This document shows, one piece after another, positions 1 through 64,000 of a DNA stretch of 64,000 bases. Within the stretch, counting starts at the first letter, position 1, and the number at the start of each line of letters is the position of its first letter. This DNA is from Unio delphinus (Eukaryota; Mollusca; Bivalvia; Unionida; Unionidae): positions 5,946,501-6,010,500 of the forward strand of contig JAQISU010000132.1 in NCBI GenBank assembly GCA_029339505.1, written 5' to 3'. The position numbers and the translations under genes were made by a program. The notes under the pieces are model-generated. The model saw only the letters and a program-made list of their open reading frames with translations, did no database searches and had not been told where the DNA came from.

Positions 1-149
1 GCGAGTACTTAATTATTAATTTCGTTTGCGACTGATGCCGTAAAAGGCACGAATAAATATGACGGGAAAATGAGACTGAAGGGATGTCATGTTGACGCGA
101 CGCTGTGTGAGACAGAACTAAAGTGTCCGAGGATTTTACAGATATTTTA

Positions 150-689
150 TTGTTGTTAAGTCAACGACGGGGTGGTGTACACGACAGTCTTGTCACCAGT
201 CGACTTTAAATCCACGAATAAATAGGCGTGTGGGTTTGAGATACATCATCATACTTGCACTTGTGATTTACCTCGAGGACTTTTAAACAAAACACGTAAT
301 TAGCACTGAGACTGATGGTGTGATGGACTTTGTTGAAATAAATTTTGAGTAATTAAATGACGCTGACATTATGATGATGCCCTTTCCGCGTACACCAGTT
401 TAAATTCTTCTTTGTCTTCTAATATGTCGTCGAAAATGACCAGATGGGTTTGACTGGGATCAGACACGATCCCTTCGCCTTCGCTATGAATGCCTTTTAC
501 AAGCACGATTGAATCATCTCGACCTTCTCGCAAGAAGCTGTACGCCAACTGCCACTCTTTGTAACACCAGACGATCCGTTGAGGATTGATCAAATGATAT
601 TTATGTTTGATAACACGCTCGACAAATTTAGTTTTTCCTGAACCGCTAGGTCCGGCAATTAACATGTTAAAGGGATGGCGAAGATACAA
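150..689 (-). pseudogene. A32/FtsK-HerA-type viral packaging ATPase relic
   Basis: Read on the minus strand from 689. The N-terminal part is open to 369: it has a Walker A P-loop (GPSGSGKT) after HPFN, a WCYKEWQ block, and a Walker B-like strand ending LVIFDD. This order is typical of packaging ATPases of Maverick/Polinton and adintovirus-like elements that are common in invertebrate genomes. After an in-frame TAA at about 369 the same frame still carries family-like blocks (ITQNLF, then LFKSPRGKSQ, then YLFVDLK at about 195), interrupted by further stops. The gene is therefore an old, stop-riddled copy, not a functional protein. In living viruses the enzyme pumps DNA into capsids. The next relic upstream is a DNA polymerase fragment on the same strand, which supports one decayed element cut by the window edge. 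Family assignment rests on motifs only. Confidence 0.68.
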
Positions 690-862
690 GGCTTCTCAAC
701 TGATACGATCTTAGTCAGAGTGTTTCTAGGCATGAATCGTTGCCAATACACTATGGAACATGCTCTGGCAATGTTACAGGCTGCTTCTTTCAAATGATCA
801 AACCCTCCATGTTTCGTGAACAGTTCTCGAAAGTTTCCACAGCAACGCCATAAAATTTCCAT
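659..862 (-). pseudogene. Family B (DNA_pol_B_2-type) DNA polymerase fragment
   Basis: A 67-codon minus-strand frame begins MEILWRCC and continues FRELF, GGFD and ACNIARACSIVY before IVSVEKP. The spacing resembles the stretch of protein-primed and virus-like family B polymerases just after the exonuclease III motif: an IL-x-x-C-C helix, then an aromatic/acidic segment, then a small-residue helix with ACN. No catalytic aspartates of the polymerase domain lie in this piece, and upstream of 862 the frame meets a TAG about 10 codons earlier. It overlaps the ATPase relic by about 30 nt in another frame, so a deletion probably joined the two. It is best read as part of the same decayed Maverick/adintovirus-like insertion. 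Confidence is moderate because the piece is short. Confidence 0.45.
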
Positions 863-1024
863 AAAAATTTGATAACTGAACTAATATAATACTAGTCATG
901 TCCAGAAATTATATTTATTTTTCCCAATTGATTTTTTCGTCTACTGAGGCTTCTATTTGACAGCATTACTGGACATTTGAAGATTTAATTTAAGCAAAAT
1001 ATTTGGCATGGCTGGGTAAAAACC

Positions 1025-2045
1025 AAGGAAAACAACAGTATACATGTTAATATTGTGGTGCATCATAATAAGTTAATATTGTGGTGCATCATAATAAGTT
1101 AATATTGTGGTGCATCATAATAAGTTAATATTGTGTGCATCATAATATGTTAATATTGTGGTGCATAATAAGTTAATATTGTGGTGCATAATAATAAGTT
1201 AATATTGTGGTGCATAATAATAAGTTAATATTGTGGTGCATAATAAGTTAATATTGTGGTGCATAATAATAAGTTAATATTGTGGTGCATAATAATAAGT
1301 TAATATTGTGGTGCATAATATAGTTATATGCTGACATGTTATTGTGGGTATATACTTGAATACAAGTTAGCTGTTTTTTATTTACCTGTATAGATCCTAA
1401 TATAATGTATATACCTTGAAATATTATGTGGTTTCTACCTGGATACATATTAAAATTGTGGTGTATATAACTGTATACATGTTAACATACTGAGGTGTAT
1501 ATACTGAGGTGTATATACCTGCATAAGAGTTAAAATTGTGGCTTATATATTTGCATGCATGTTAATATTATGGTGTTTACACCTGGATACATGTTAATAT
1601 TGTTGTGTATATACCTGTATACATGTTAATACTGAGGTGTATATACCTGCATACATATTTAACTTAATATCGTGGTGTATATACCTGCATACAAATTAAT
1701 ATTGTGAGGTACATACCTGAATACAAAAATGTTAATATTGTGGTATATACCCATATATATCTTATTATTGTGGTGTATATACCTGTATACAAGTTAATAT
1801 GTGATGTATATATCCACATACATGTTAATATTGTGTATATACCTATATGCATCTTAATATTGTGGTGTATTGTATATACCTGCATACATATTAATGCTGT
1901 GGTGTATATACCTGTATACATGGTAATGTGCTGTATACCCACATACATGTTAATATTATGGTATTTATACCTGCATACATATTAATTTTGTGGTGTATAT
2001 ATCCACATACACATTAATATTTTGGTGTATATGCCCACATACAAG
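1025..2045. repeat. AT-rich minisatellite, two sub-families
   Basis: From 1025 to about 1325 a 24-27-bp unit built on 'gttaatattgtggtgcat' recurs about 11 times. From there to 2045 the same core alternates with 'tatacctgcatacat', giving a more diverged 30-35-bp unit. Open frames across this block on both strands are repeat artefacts with Y/I/T/H-rich translation. Confidence 0.9.
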
Positions 2046-3155
2046 TCAGACCCAACAGAAAATAGATTTGCCTGCAGATAATGTGCCAAATGTGGGTGTA
2101 TGCAGCTTGTTTGGTGTAATCAGTAGAACAAACTTTGACCCTGATCTGTCAAGACATTTTGTGATGGTACATCAGGGCTATATTTTTTCTTTATTAAAAA
2201 TGCCCATCATATCCTAATTTTTGCACAGGTTCACCTGTCTGTGTGCAGTTCAGACTGTTCTGCCTTAGATCTGAGGGGAAAAAGTCTAAAATCTGGAGAC
2301 AATATCGGATACTGAACACAGGCACATTTTGGATGGAACAAAAAGATGGGTAAAAAAAATTAGGCTTCTCCCTTTATTTTGTAGTGCAACTAAAACGTCC
2401 AGATTATTTGGTTTCATTGTTGAGCTAAATCTGTCTACCTTTCTATAACACCACCCAAGTTAGTGTATGATACATGACCTTAAAGCTACAGAGCTTGGAA
2501 GTAGGCTACTACCTTCTGCCCCATAAACATGGCACCAGGGATTAATGTGTTAAGGAGGAATGAACAGACCAAATTAAAGAACTTGTCTTTAGTATTAAGG
2601 TGTCTAAAGGAATCAATAAATAAATGCATAATAGAACTTGTTTCAGTTACAGATATCGTGTTGGACGATTACTGATGCTGTATTTTGATTACATGTAATG
2701 TGAAGAAAGGACTAGAGCAAATGGCACTGAATTATTGAGTTTTTGGTTGTAAAAGACAAATACCCCATTGACTTAATTTCTTTGCATACATGCTAACCCC
2801 AACAAATATTCTATTTGTGACATGGATCCACATACCCATTGTGGTTATGATTGCTTTTGTTTTCTGTAGATTGGTTCATATTCCAGTACTGGTCAGTAAA
2901 TGTGTAACATTAAACACCAGTTACAATTAACTCAGGGTCCCAAAAATCAGTCTGGTAGCTTGCCTTACAATGAATGGTACATAAAGGGCACTTTGTACAT
3001 GATGCTTGTACCTCAAAAAGAAATTTTCCTTAATTTAATTTTTTTATTATTAAAAAATTAGCTATTCTTCTCTGTTATGCAATTATCAATTGTGATACCT
3101 GAATTAGTACATGTAAAGTCCTTTTGGCTAAATAACATAATTACCACTTTTGGCT
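2046..3155. other. Intergenic, nothing recognised
   Basis: AT-rich unique-looking sequence downstream of the TMEM241 stop. I see no coding frame with protein-like composition, no RNA gene and no repeat structure. Confidence 0.5.
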
Positions 3156-3159
3156 GCAT

Positions 3160-3620
3160 AGTTACCTGAATTCAAGATATAGAAACTAAATGGGCTACCT
3201 GAATTCAATATACATAAACCAAATGGGCTACCTGAATTCAACATATAGTTGCCAAGTGGGTTACCTGAATTCCATAAATTGTGACCAAATGGCTACTGGA
3301 ATTCAGCATATAATAGCCAACTGGGCTACCTGAATTCAACATGTTGTAACCAAATTAGCACATATAAGCCACCTGGGCCACATGAATTCAACAAATAGAA
3401 GCCATCTGAGTTAACTTACCTGAATCAACTTGTTCTAGCTAAATGGGCTACCTGAATTTATTAGCCAAGTAGACCACATGAATTAGGCATACAAAAACTA
3501 ACTGGGCTACATGAATTCAAATTGTAATATCCCCAACCCTGTACTATGATAAATTTAGCCCTAAAGCTATGTACACCTGGAATTCAACATACAACAACCA
3601 ATTGAGACACCTAAATTCAA
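3160..3620. repeat. Degenerate 33-40-bp minisatellite
   Basis: About a dozen diverged copies of a unit with core 'gggctacctgaattcaaca' and a tail like 'tatagtaaccaaat'. Spacing drifts and several copies are partial, indicating an old array. Confidence 0.8.
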
Positions 3621-4234
3621 GATATATTAGACCAACCAACACTGATATGTGTGTAACCACAAAGCAATACACACATTTTGCTGGACCATGCTCCCTAGTC
3701 ATTCTCTAATTATTTTGTTGAAAACTTGATATGTCTACATATGGGATCAAAGAAAGAATATACAATTGGCTGCCCACTCAATTGGACTGGATTATGTGTA
3801 ATTTTGTTTATTTCATAAATTAAAGTACTTTTATACAAATAAAATATATAAGACTAGTAAACTAGCATGTTATATGAATATCAATATGAAATTTGTTTAC
3901 AATGTTTAGTAGCATTAACATGAAGGTTCAATTCCCACCATCAACCCCTATCAGCTAATATGATGTGTCCGTTGGCATGGCATTTTAATTGCCTCTAAAT
4001 AATAGTCTTCAAAGTGTTGCTCTGCTACAAAACAAAACAAAAAAAATCAATCTGTCACATATTTAAGAAGGTAAATAAATAAAGATTCAGTGAGATTTGA
4101 GATTCCATCTCCCTTTTTATTCCATACATGAAATACAGTCAATGCATGCCAGAATTATGTACTTAATCAGTTATTAGGATAGTCCTTTTCTGTGAAGCTT
4201 AATCTAAAACAATTTGATAGCCTAACACCTGGGA
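3621..4234. other. Intergenic, nothing recognised
   Basis: No coding, RNA or clear repeat signal seen. Confidence 0.5.
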
Positions 4235-4880
4235 CCCCTGCAATACCAGATCAGGTCCCTCCTGTATTCAAAGTGAGGTGCCCTTCAGGCTTTTTGTAAA
4301 AGCAAAATTATGATTGATTAAAGATCAATCATGCTGATGAAATATGCAAATTTATTTTCAAGACTTGATTCATATTTGTTCCCATCTACGCTCCTCTCTT
4401 CATCTTATCATACTTCTTTTTTAAGCTGTAAACTTTGTGCACAAACCAAAGCATAAGACCTGTGAATGGTGAACAAATTGCATGGGTGAGATATACTTAG
4501 TACTCATTTGGCTTTAACATCCAAGTGATTCTACTGGATGTAGGACAAAATGCCATTTTGGAAATTTATGTACAGTACCCACACCATCCAGAACCAGTCT
4601 AGTCAGTCCAGAACCAGTCTAGTCAGTCCAGAACCAGTCAAGTCAGTCAAGAACCAGTCTAGTAATCATTGCATCAGATGCAGTATGGTGGTGTGAGATT
4701 TGAGGTAATATAAGAAATAAAGGGATTAAATGTCGTCATGATGGTCACTGAGTCTTTGATTAAAATTCAGTTGTCCTTTGGCACAGCTGAGATAATAAAG
4801 AAAGACCTATTAAAATTATTTGGGCAAAAATAATGAAGTAGTTTTATTTTCGTAATGGTCTTGTTTAATTGCCATTGCAA
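4235..4880 (+). repeat. Dispersed repeat, copy 1 (unclassified)
   Basis: This segment aligns by eye with 63010-63715. Shared blocks occur in the same order: an 'aagtgaggtgcc' segment before 'ggctttttgt', 'aatcatgctgat', the 'catacttcttt' to 'ctgtaa' stretch, 'gagtctttg' and 'aatggtctt' near the end. It has no coding capacity that I can see. Inside it (4590-4668) a 'ccagaaccagtctagtcagt' unit is tandemly repeated four times. It is probably a non-autonomous transposable element; the class is unknown. Confidence 0.6.
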
Positions 4881-5186
4881 TATTCAAGATGCTTCAGGTT
4901 CAAGTTAATGAATAATAATAGAGTTATCCTGATGTCAATACCAGTATGCAACCTGTCAATGTCAGCATGCTGTATGTTAACTGTGGTCAATATCTGTCTA
5001 TAGTACATAAAGATAAATGTCATTTGCAGATTTTTCTATCACCATAAGAGGCTGCCATGCTTGAAAAAGGATTAGTATCATTTGAAATAATCTGTAAGAA
5101 CCCGATGCAATGATGCTTAACTAAAACTTGGTCAAATTCTGTATAGCTGTCGTTTCAAAGAATTTTAAAGTTTCCATTTTTAGTGA

Positions 5187-5377
5187 GTACTGTTCCATTA
5201 AAAAAATATATGGTACCCTAGGAAAGCACTTTTAATGTGAAGTACCCACCCATAGATGAAATTTAAAATTTTGTATCATTTTAATATTAACACTATGTAA
5301 TCAAAGTACCCTGGTGTATAATTTTATAAACTGCCTTCTTTGGGTACCATGTATGCTTAAATGGAACAGCCCTCATG
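5187..5377. mobile_element. MITE, about 190 bp, copy 1
   Basis: The ends are inverted: 'ctgttccatta' on the left and 'taaatggaacag' on the right. The interior is AT-rich and contains 'gcacttttaatgt'. A second copy with the same ends and interior lies at 17277-17468. Non-autonomous DNA transposon; the superfamily is not determined because no clear target duplication is visible. Confidence 0.6.
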
Positions 5378-7276
5378 GCAGACATATGCAATGAAGAACT
5401 GATGTCCACAGTACACACACTACAAACTCACTCAAAATCTGAATGCTCAAATGCTTTATGTAAAATTTTGTTGATTCCATTAGGGTATTTCTGTTTTCTA
5501 CAACGGGTGCTATATTTAATTGTGAATCTGTGATGAAAGGTGTCGATACCAAAAATAGTTTAATTTTGCCAGATTCTGTACAGACAGCTCTCTAAGGAAG
5601 GATATTGTTAAATGGTTTAGTTTTATTCTTAGTAATAGCAGTTCTATTCTTAGTAATAGCAGTTCTATTCTTAGTAATAGCAGTTCTATTTTTAGCAATA
5701 GCAGCCATATTTGCTGGCATGTTAGCATCAGCTGTTCAAATTTTGGATGTCTCCATGGCAACTTGTCAAGCATTAACAGATGCAGGTTTTTAAAAATAGC
5801 AATTATGAATGGACATGGGAGAAATTGCAAAATACATGCCAGATAAAGGCCAAAGCCATACCATGCAACCACGTCAACTACATATTATCACCACATAAAC
5901 AATACCAAGTATACAACATCATTATTAACGAAGTTTCATCAGATTATTACTAAAATTTAATGAGACCTTTTGATAAATAATATAACTACATCAAATCAGC
6001 TTTATGACAAAAATCTACAGGTTCCCCTTGACAAAATTAACCCATTACCAGTGACAAAAAAACAATCAATTAAAAGGTACATAAAATATAAGTAATATGA
6101 ACATTAAAGATGGTTATCTTAATGTGTACTATGTTACCTAGCAACAGCCACATAGGTGTAGGACCATTGGATAGTAATATATTAAAAGTAATCAGTATAT
6201 ATGTGGAAATAACTGACTCCGGTCAGTAATTAAATTGGCCACTAGTGCATTGGAACTAGCAATGCATTTAAGTTTTGACTGATATATGGTTGGTGTCATG
6301 GATTCACCAGTCTAGTTTGTCTAGTTACTGGGGGTGTAGGATTAAGTTCAAGATAGTAGATGGTTTTACACTAAATAAAAAGCACTACAAACAAGACTAT
6401 TTGCTAAAAAATTCCAAAATGATTTAAGTAATAATTTTTTTTACAAGTTACTTAAATTTTTAATTCAACTTCCATCTGGTAAATGTAAATATATTCATTA
6501 TCAGAGCAATTTCAAGACAAACCACATAACCCTAAGCTACCCAATAAATTCACAGTATTGTATTTATCCCATCATAAACCCACAATGTGATCAGCCCGAC
6601 CCCCTTTTTCCTTATCACAAAATTGAGACAAATAAGTGGAATATCTTGGATAATAAGACCACCACTGTTTTTGAAAATGAATTTATTAGTCTGGTTCCTG
6701 GTTTTATCATGGGAGAAATGCTGTTAATTTGGAATAAATAAAATACCAGTCATCACATTTTGACACTTGCATTTGGCTAATAACAACATGAAAGACCAAA
6801 AGGGTTATCAGTCCATGCAAAATTCTTAAAAGGATTTCAACCGAATATCATCTAAAACCAGTATAAAGTACTATATTCATATAAAACTAGTATAAAACTA
6901 GTATAAAACTAGTATAGTTGGAAATTTAAAGGTATACTTAATAATAAAACATGGTATGTAGATGCTTCTCAGCAAAAATAATGTAAATTTAAAAAAACAG
7001 ATATATATTAAAAAATCTAAATCTTGTACTGCTATTTGAGAAAAAATAGCTAACTGCAGACATTCATGGTCCCAATGAGAAAATCCATGGGATTTTGCCA
7101 ATAACTAAAAGAACACACATAATACTATGTATAATGCCACTCATGATAATTTGACCTTGTAACATTGGAATTCTATATATCCAATATAATTTTTCAAGTG
7201 TTACCTCATTAGGAAAGTTTACATACTTTTCAAAATATTGGTAAATAATTCTGAAAATTATAACTGTGGCATTAAT
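5378..7276. other. Intergenic, minor tandem repeats only
   Basis: A 22-bp unit (core 'ttcttagtaatagcagttct') repeats about four times at 5622-5703 and creates a leucine/isoleucine-rich shadow frame on both strands. A short 'tataaaactag' triplication sits at 6880-6912. No convincing gene was found. Confidence 0.5.
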
Positions 7277-7350
7277 ACTGGCTGCCATGTATGGCCAATT
7301 GTGTGCTGAAAAATGGTTTTAAACCCTACAACAAAAACAACAAAAATGTT
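7277..7350 (+). mobile_element. SINE 3'-end fragment
   Basis: It carries 'ctgccatgtatggcc' then 'ggttttaaaccctacaacaa', which matches the 3' end of the fuller copies at 36892-37292 (minus) and 59858-60030 (plus). The CAA-rich tail continues to about 7345. This is a 5'-truncated copy. Confidence 0.65.
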
Positions 7351-8617
7351 GGTAAATAATATTGAAAAAAACCCGTGGCATTGATTTGGGCATATACAGG
7401 TTTCATCATGCATACCACATTTCCCTAATGATAATCCACACATTTGATGATAATCCCATGTGACACTGATTGGAGGCACCAAAATATTATTAAAAAAATT
7501 CATACCTTAATTCCCCAATTTTAAATCCATGCTCGTTGACAATCCATGTGACATCACTTTGTGTACCTAAATATTTTACCATTTATGCCATATTTTACCT
7601 ATTCTTGATGCTTAATAGATGCCTTTATGTGGATTAGTATAGCATTAGAAAATTTAAACCAAGGGTGATAATGTTTGCATCAGACACAAGGCTTTGCCAT
7701 ACAAATGATGCAAAAGTTTTATCCCAAAGGTGAAATTAATCTATTCTACACTGAAGCATTATGAAGGATCCATTTTCTCATATTTCTGAACTGAAAATGA
7801 GGGCTGAAGTCAACACAGTGTATCGTGAATACTAGGTAACTTTCATACTGCAAAATGCCCAATGAATGTTTCCTTCCCTTAACAATGAGTGTAAAAAATT
7901 AGGTTTACACTGAAATATTCTGTCAAATTATAATGACCCATAAACAACTTTTAGCTTTCAAAGAACAGTGGTTAAAATGTCAATAGTAATATCAACATCC
8001 AAGCTGTGTAATGCAGATAGTTTCAGATAAGATACATATATTAACAGATAAATAAATAAAGTCTACAACAATCAATAAAATTAATCAATAAATACCTAAA
8101 ATAATGAAACCAGTCTATGGTTAAACTATGATCTAAAAATGATTTACCCCTCAGAAATAACAACCAGAATATGAAGTTCTACAAATATTATAAATAATAA
8201 AAATTGCACAAAATAAGTCATTCATGGGGCTCAGTCAATAACGTATGAAGCAGCCTGTATAAGGGATACCTTTTTTCCGACCTATAACTCGATTCAGAGT
8301 ATAAGATAAAGACCTGACTTTCAAGTCAAAAGTATCGACTTATAGGCTGGAAAATATGGTACTCAAATACTACTCATGTGAGTATGTAAATGTGTTGTAA
8401 TAAATGCTTACCTTCATTTTGTGAAAGAAAGATTACCGGTAAGTGTTGGTGTAAATCAGCATATTTCTTGGATACTTTGTGTGTACTATTCTTGCAGCCA
8501 AAGGTTAAAACAAGTCAGGATAAAGACAACATATAAGGTATGATAGAAACGTTCTCTTCAACACTGGGAAATATAAAATATACCCAAAAAAATCATCCCA
8601 ACTCTAACAAAATGTTA
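7351..8617. other. Region 3' of TMEM241; possible 3' UTR
   Basis: No second gene is seen. Part of this stretch should be the TMEM241 3' untranslated region (minus strand). I found no canonical AATAAA hexamer on the minus strand close to the stop codon, so the transcript end is not placed. Confidence 0.4.
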
Positions 8618-8768
8618 TTACGGTTTTACTAGAAGTTTATCAAACATCCTGTCATCAGTACTACCACATGGAAGATGGGCCATATTGGATTTGTACAGGA
8701 AATACTTTATCTCAGCATCTGACAGCTCTATTTCTCCATTTCTTGTAATTCCCACTTTAAAGACTGCA

Positions 8769-62347
<53,579 letters not shown>

Positions 62348-62394
62348 TCTGGTGTATCATAGGTAACTAGCCTCCCATGGTTTGCAACAACCTG

Positions 62395-63009
62395 AAAAAG
62401 AACATAAATTCATATGATAAAATCTAAAGTTTTAAGAAAAAAACAAAAGTTAATACACTTGATTGCCTTGAATATTTAAGTCATCTTTATTAAAACTTAT
62501 AATCATTATTACATTTCTTTTACTCCATATTTAACATGCAATAATATGCTGGAATAATACAATTAGGACCAGAGACACTATAACAGCTTGATTAACGTTT
62601 GCTGGCAAAATGTCAAAAATGGATTCTAAGAAGGATAAACCATCTGCATAGTGAGAAAACCCAACTAAACTAAGTGAGAAAACCCAACTATACTACTCTC
62701 AGAACTTATGCTTGATGGAATCTGAATTCATGAAAAACAGAGGCATGTTGCATTCATTTTTACTCTGCACATCCTGCAAACACCATACAAATTTTGGTAA
62801 TTCTGACATATACAACAGCTCTCAACATGGTAACATCACCCTGTCTCAGGGTATATGCATAAAGATTGTTGTCAATCATTATACAAATTCAGCAACAGTG
62901 AAGTCTGAACTACAGTACCATCTATTATAAGTGTGAAGATGAAAATAAATGACATTTATATCACCCTCAAATCCTCTAAATCAGATCATTTGTACTCAGT
63001 AACTAGGAG
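62395..63009. other. Upstream of exon 1, nothing recognised
   Basis: Presumed intron of the 5' UTR or promoter-proximal sequence. A 23-bp duplication ('gagaaaacccaactaaacta') lies at 62652-62692. No core promoter motif could be assigned. Confidence 0.45.
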
Positions 63010-63715
63010 TTAACACAATGACTGTACTCCTGTGTTCTAAGTGAGGTGCCAGTCTGGCTTTTTGTGGGGAAAAAACTTAATTTGCATGAAAAAACTTTAA
63101 TCATGCTGATTAAATACATAATCTTTTTCAAGATTTTGAAAGAGTAGTAAATTATTAATATTTATCCACATAACCCTCATCTACTAACTTAAGCATACTT
63201 CTTTTGATAGTCTGTAAGCTTTGCACATAAATGAAGCATGCAACCTTTGATCGATTGCCTGGGTTAATCTTACATGGCTGAGTGGTCTAAAGCGCTGTCC
63301 ATTACGGATCACTGCTATCTCACCACTGTCTGTGTGAGTTCGAGTCTCAGATTTGGCTAATGTGGTTATGTGAGATAACTTGCTACCAAACAGAATCCAG
63401 GCAGAACCAGTTTAGTGGTATCAGAAATGATCCAACAATGTTTGCAACCAATGCAATGATGTTTGGTCAGGCTTGCATGTATACACAGCAAGCAATTAAT
63501 TGATTGCTTTATTGTTGTAACCAGAACGTGTTAAACAGAGATGTATTTTCAGACAAATATGAGTAATAATGGAATCAAATGGCTTTTGAGTCTTTGGTTA
63601 AAAGTCAAACATCATATGGCGGAGTTGAAATAAATAGGAAATATTGACTAAAAATGATTTCTACAAAAAAATATTGAAGAGATTGATTATTTTTAATGGT
63701 CTTATTGAATTGCTG
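63010..63715 (+). repeat. Dispersed repeat, copy 2, with SINE head inside
   Basis: Counterpart of 4235-4880 (see shared 'taagtgaggtgcc', 'aatcatgctgat', 'gagtctttgg', 'aatggtctt'). The middle of this copy is replaced or invaded by a tRNA-like SINE head at 63272-63400. Confidence 0.6.
63272..63400 (+). mobile_element. tRNA-derived SINE 5' part
   Basis: Box A-like 'tggctgagtggtctaaagcg' and box B-like 'gagttcgagtctc' about 50 nt apart, then the family's 'ggctaatgtggttatgtgag'. Resembles a class II (Leu/Ser-type) tRNA head. Truncated before the CAA tail. Confidence 0.75.
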
Positions 63716-64000
63716 TTGATTATTTTTAATGGTCTTATTGAATTGCTGTTGATTATTTTTAATGGTCTTATTGAATTGCTGTTGATTATTTTTAATGGTC
63801 TTATTGAATTGCTGTTGATTATTTTTAATGGTCTTATTGAATTGCTGTTGATTATTTTTAATGGTCTTATTGAATTGCTGTTGATTATTTTTAATGGTCT
63901 TATTGAATTGCTGTTGATTATTTTTAACGGTCTTATTGAATTGCTGTTGATTATTTTTAATGGTCTTATTGAATTGCTGTTGATTATTTTTAATGGTCTT
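63700..64000. repeat. 33-bp tandem repeat running off the window
   Basis: Nine near-perfect copies of 'ttgattatttttaatggtct' plus 'tattgaattgctg', continuing past the end. The unit is the last segment of the dispersed repeat, so the array grew from its 3' end. Confidence 0.95.

Noticed and set aside
5516..5872. 118-codon minus-strand Leu-rich frame
   Set aside because: Most of it comes from a 22-bp tandem repeat. It has no recognisable domain, and the opposite strand is equally open.
63272..63350. Functional tRNA gene
   Set aside because: Box A and box B are recognisable, but the arms do not pair as a cloverleaf and the sequence continues into the shared SINE body.

Overview
This is a window of an animal genome. 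It is AT-rich, intron-heavy and very rich in tandem repeats. The transposon set (CR1/L2-like and other LINEs, DIRS-type YR retrotransposons, piggyBac, Tigger/pogo, a tRNA-derived SINE) and the recurrent 'gacaaagggcaataactctt' segment suggest a marine invertebrate, most likely a mollusc. That placement is inference; no species-level marker is present.

One host gene dominates. Reading the minus strand exon by exon gives a complete TMEM241 (SLC35D4) homologue, a small multi-spanning nucleotide-sugar transporter. It has 14 exons, all with GT-AG introns and fully compatible phases. It runs from a start codon at 62347 to a stop at 8769 and encodes 352 residues over about 53.6 kb. Its exons are 35-214 nt, so simple ORF calling misses it. 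Almost everything between 8.8 and 62.4 kb is therefore intron.

Layout from low to high coordinate: 1-890, relics of a viral-type packaging ATPase and a family B DNA polymerase (Maverick/adintovirus-like); 1.0-8.6 kb, minisatellites, MITEs and unremarkable sequence downstream of the gene; 8.77-8.98 kb, last exon; 10.3-12.2 kb, an antisense LINE; 13.0-16.1 kb, a higher-order minisatellite; 16.8-18.2 kb, two minisatellites that meet at exon 11; 18.3-19.1 kb, a Tigger-like MITE; 22.1-24.1 kb, a second LINE; 27.8-36.1 kb, an 8.3-kb minisatellite filling most of intron 8; 39.1-48.3 kb, two internally deleted DIRS-like elements; 48.8-49.3 kb, a Tigger transposase relic; 49.5-50.0 kb, a minisatellite made of the exon 5 donor; 52.1-53.0 and 54.8-56.0 kb, long inverted (ACAT)n/(ATGT)n arrays around exons 3-4; 57.9-59.2 kb, a piggyBac remnant; 62.3 kb, first coding exon; 63.0-64.0 kb, a dispersed repeat with an inserted SINE, ending in a 33-bp array that runs off the window.

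The most unusual feature is how tandem repeats relate to splice sites. At exons 1, 5, 6 and 11 the duplicated unit contains the splice site and adjoining exon bases. At exon 4 the donor GT is the first unit of a (ATGT)n array. Units upstream of exon 11 are 21 bp (a multiple of three) with no stop, so alternative acceptors there would insert whole 7-residue repeats. Nothing here shows that such isoforms are made; RNA data would decide it.
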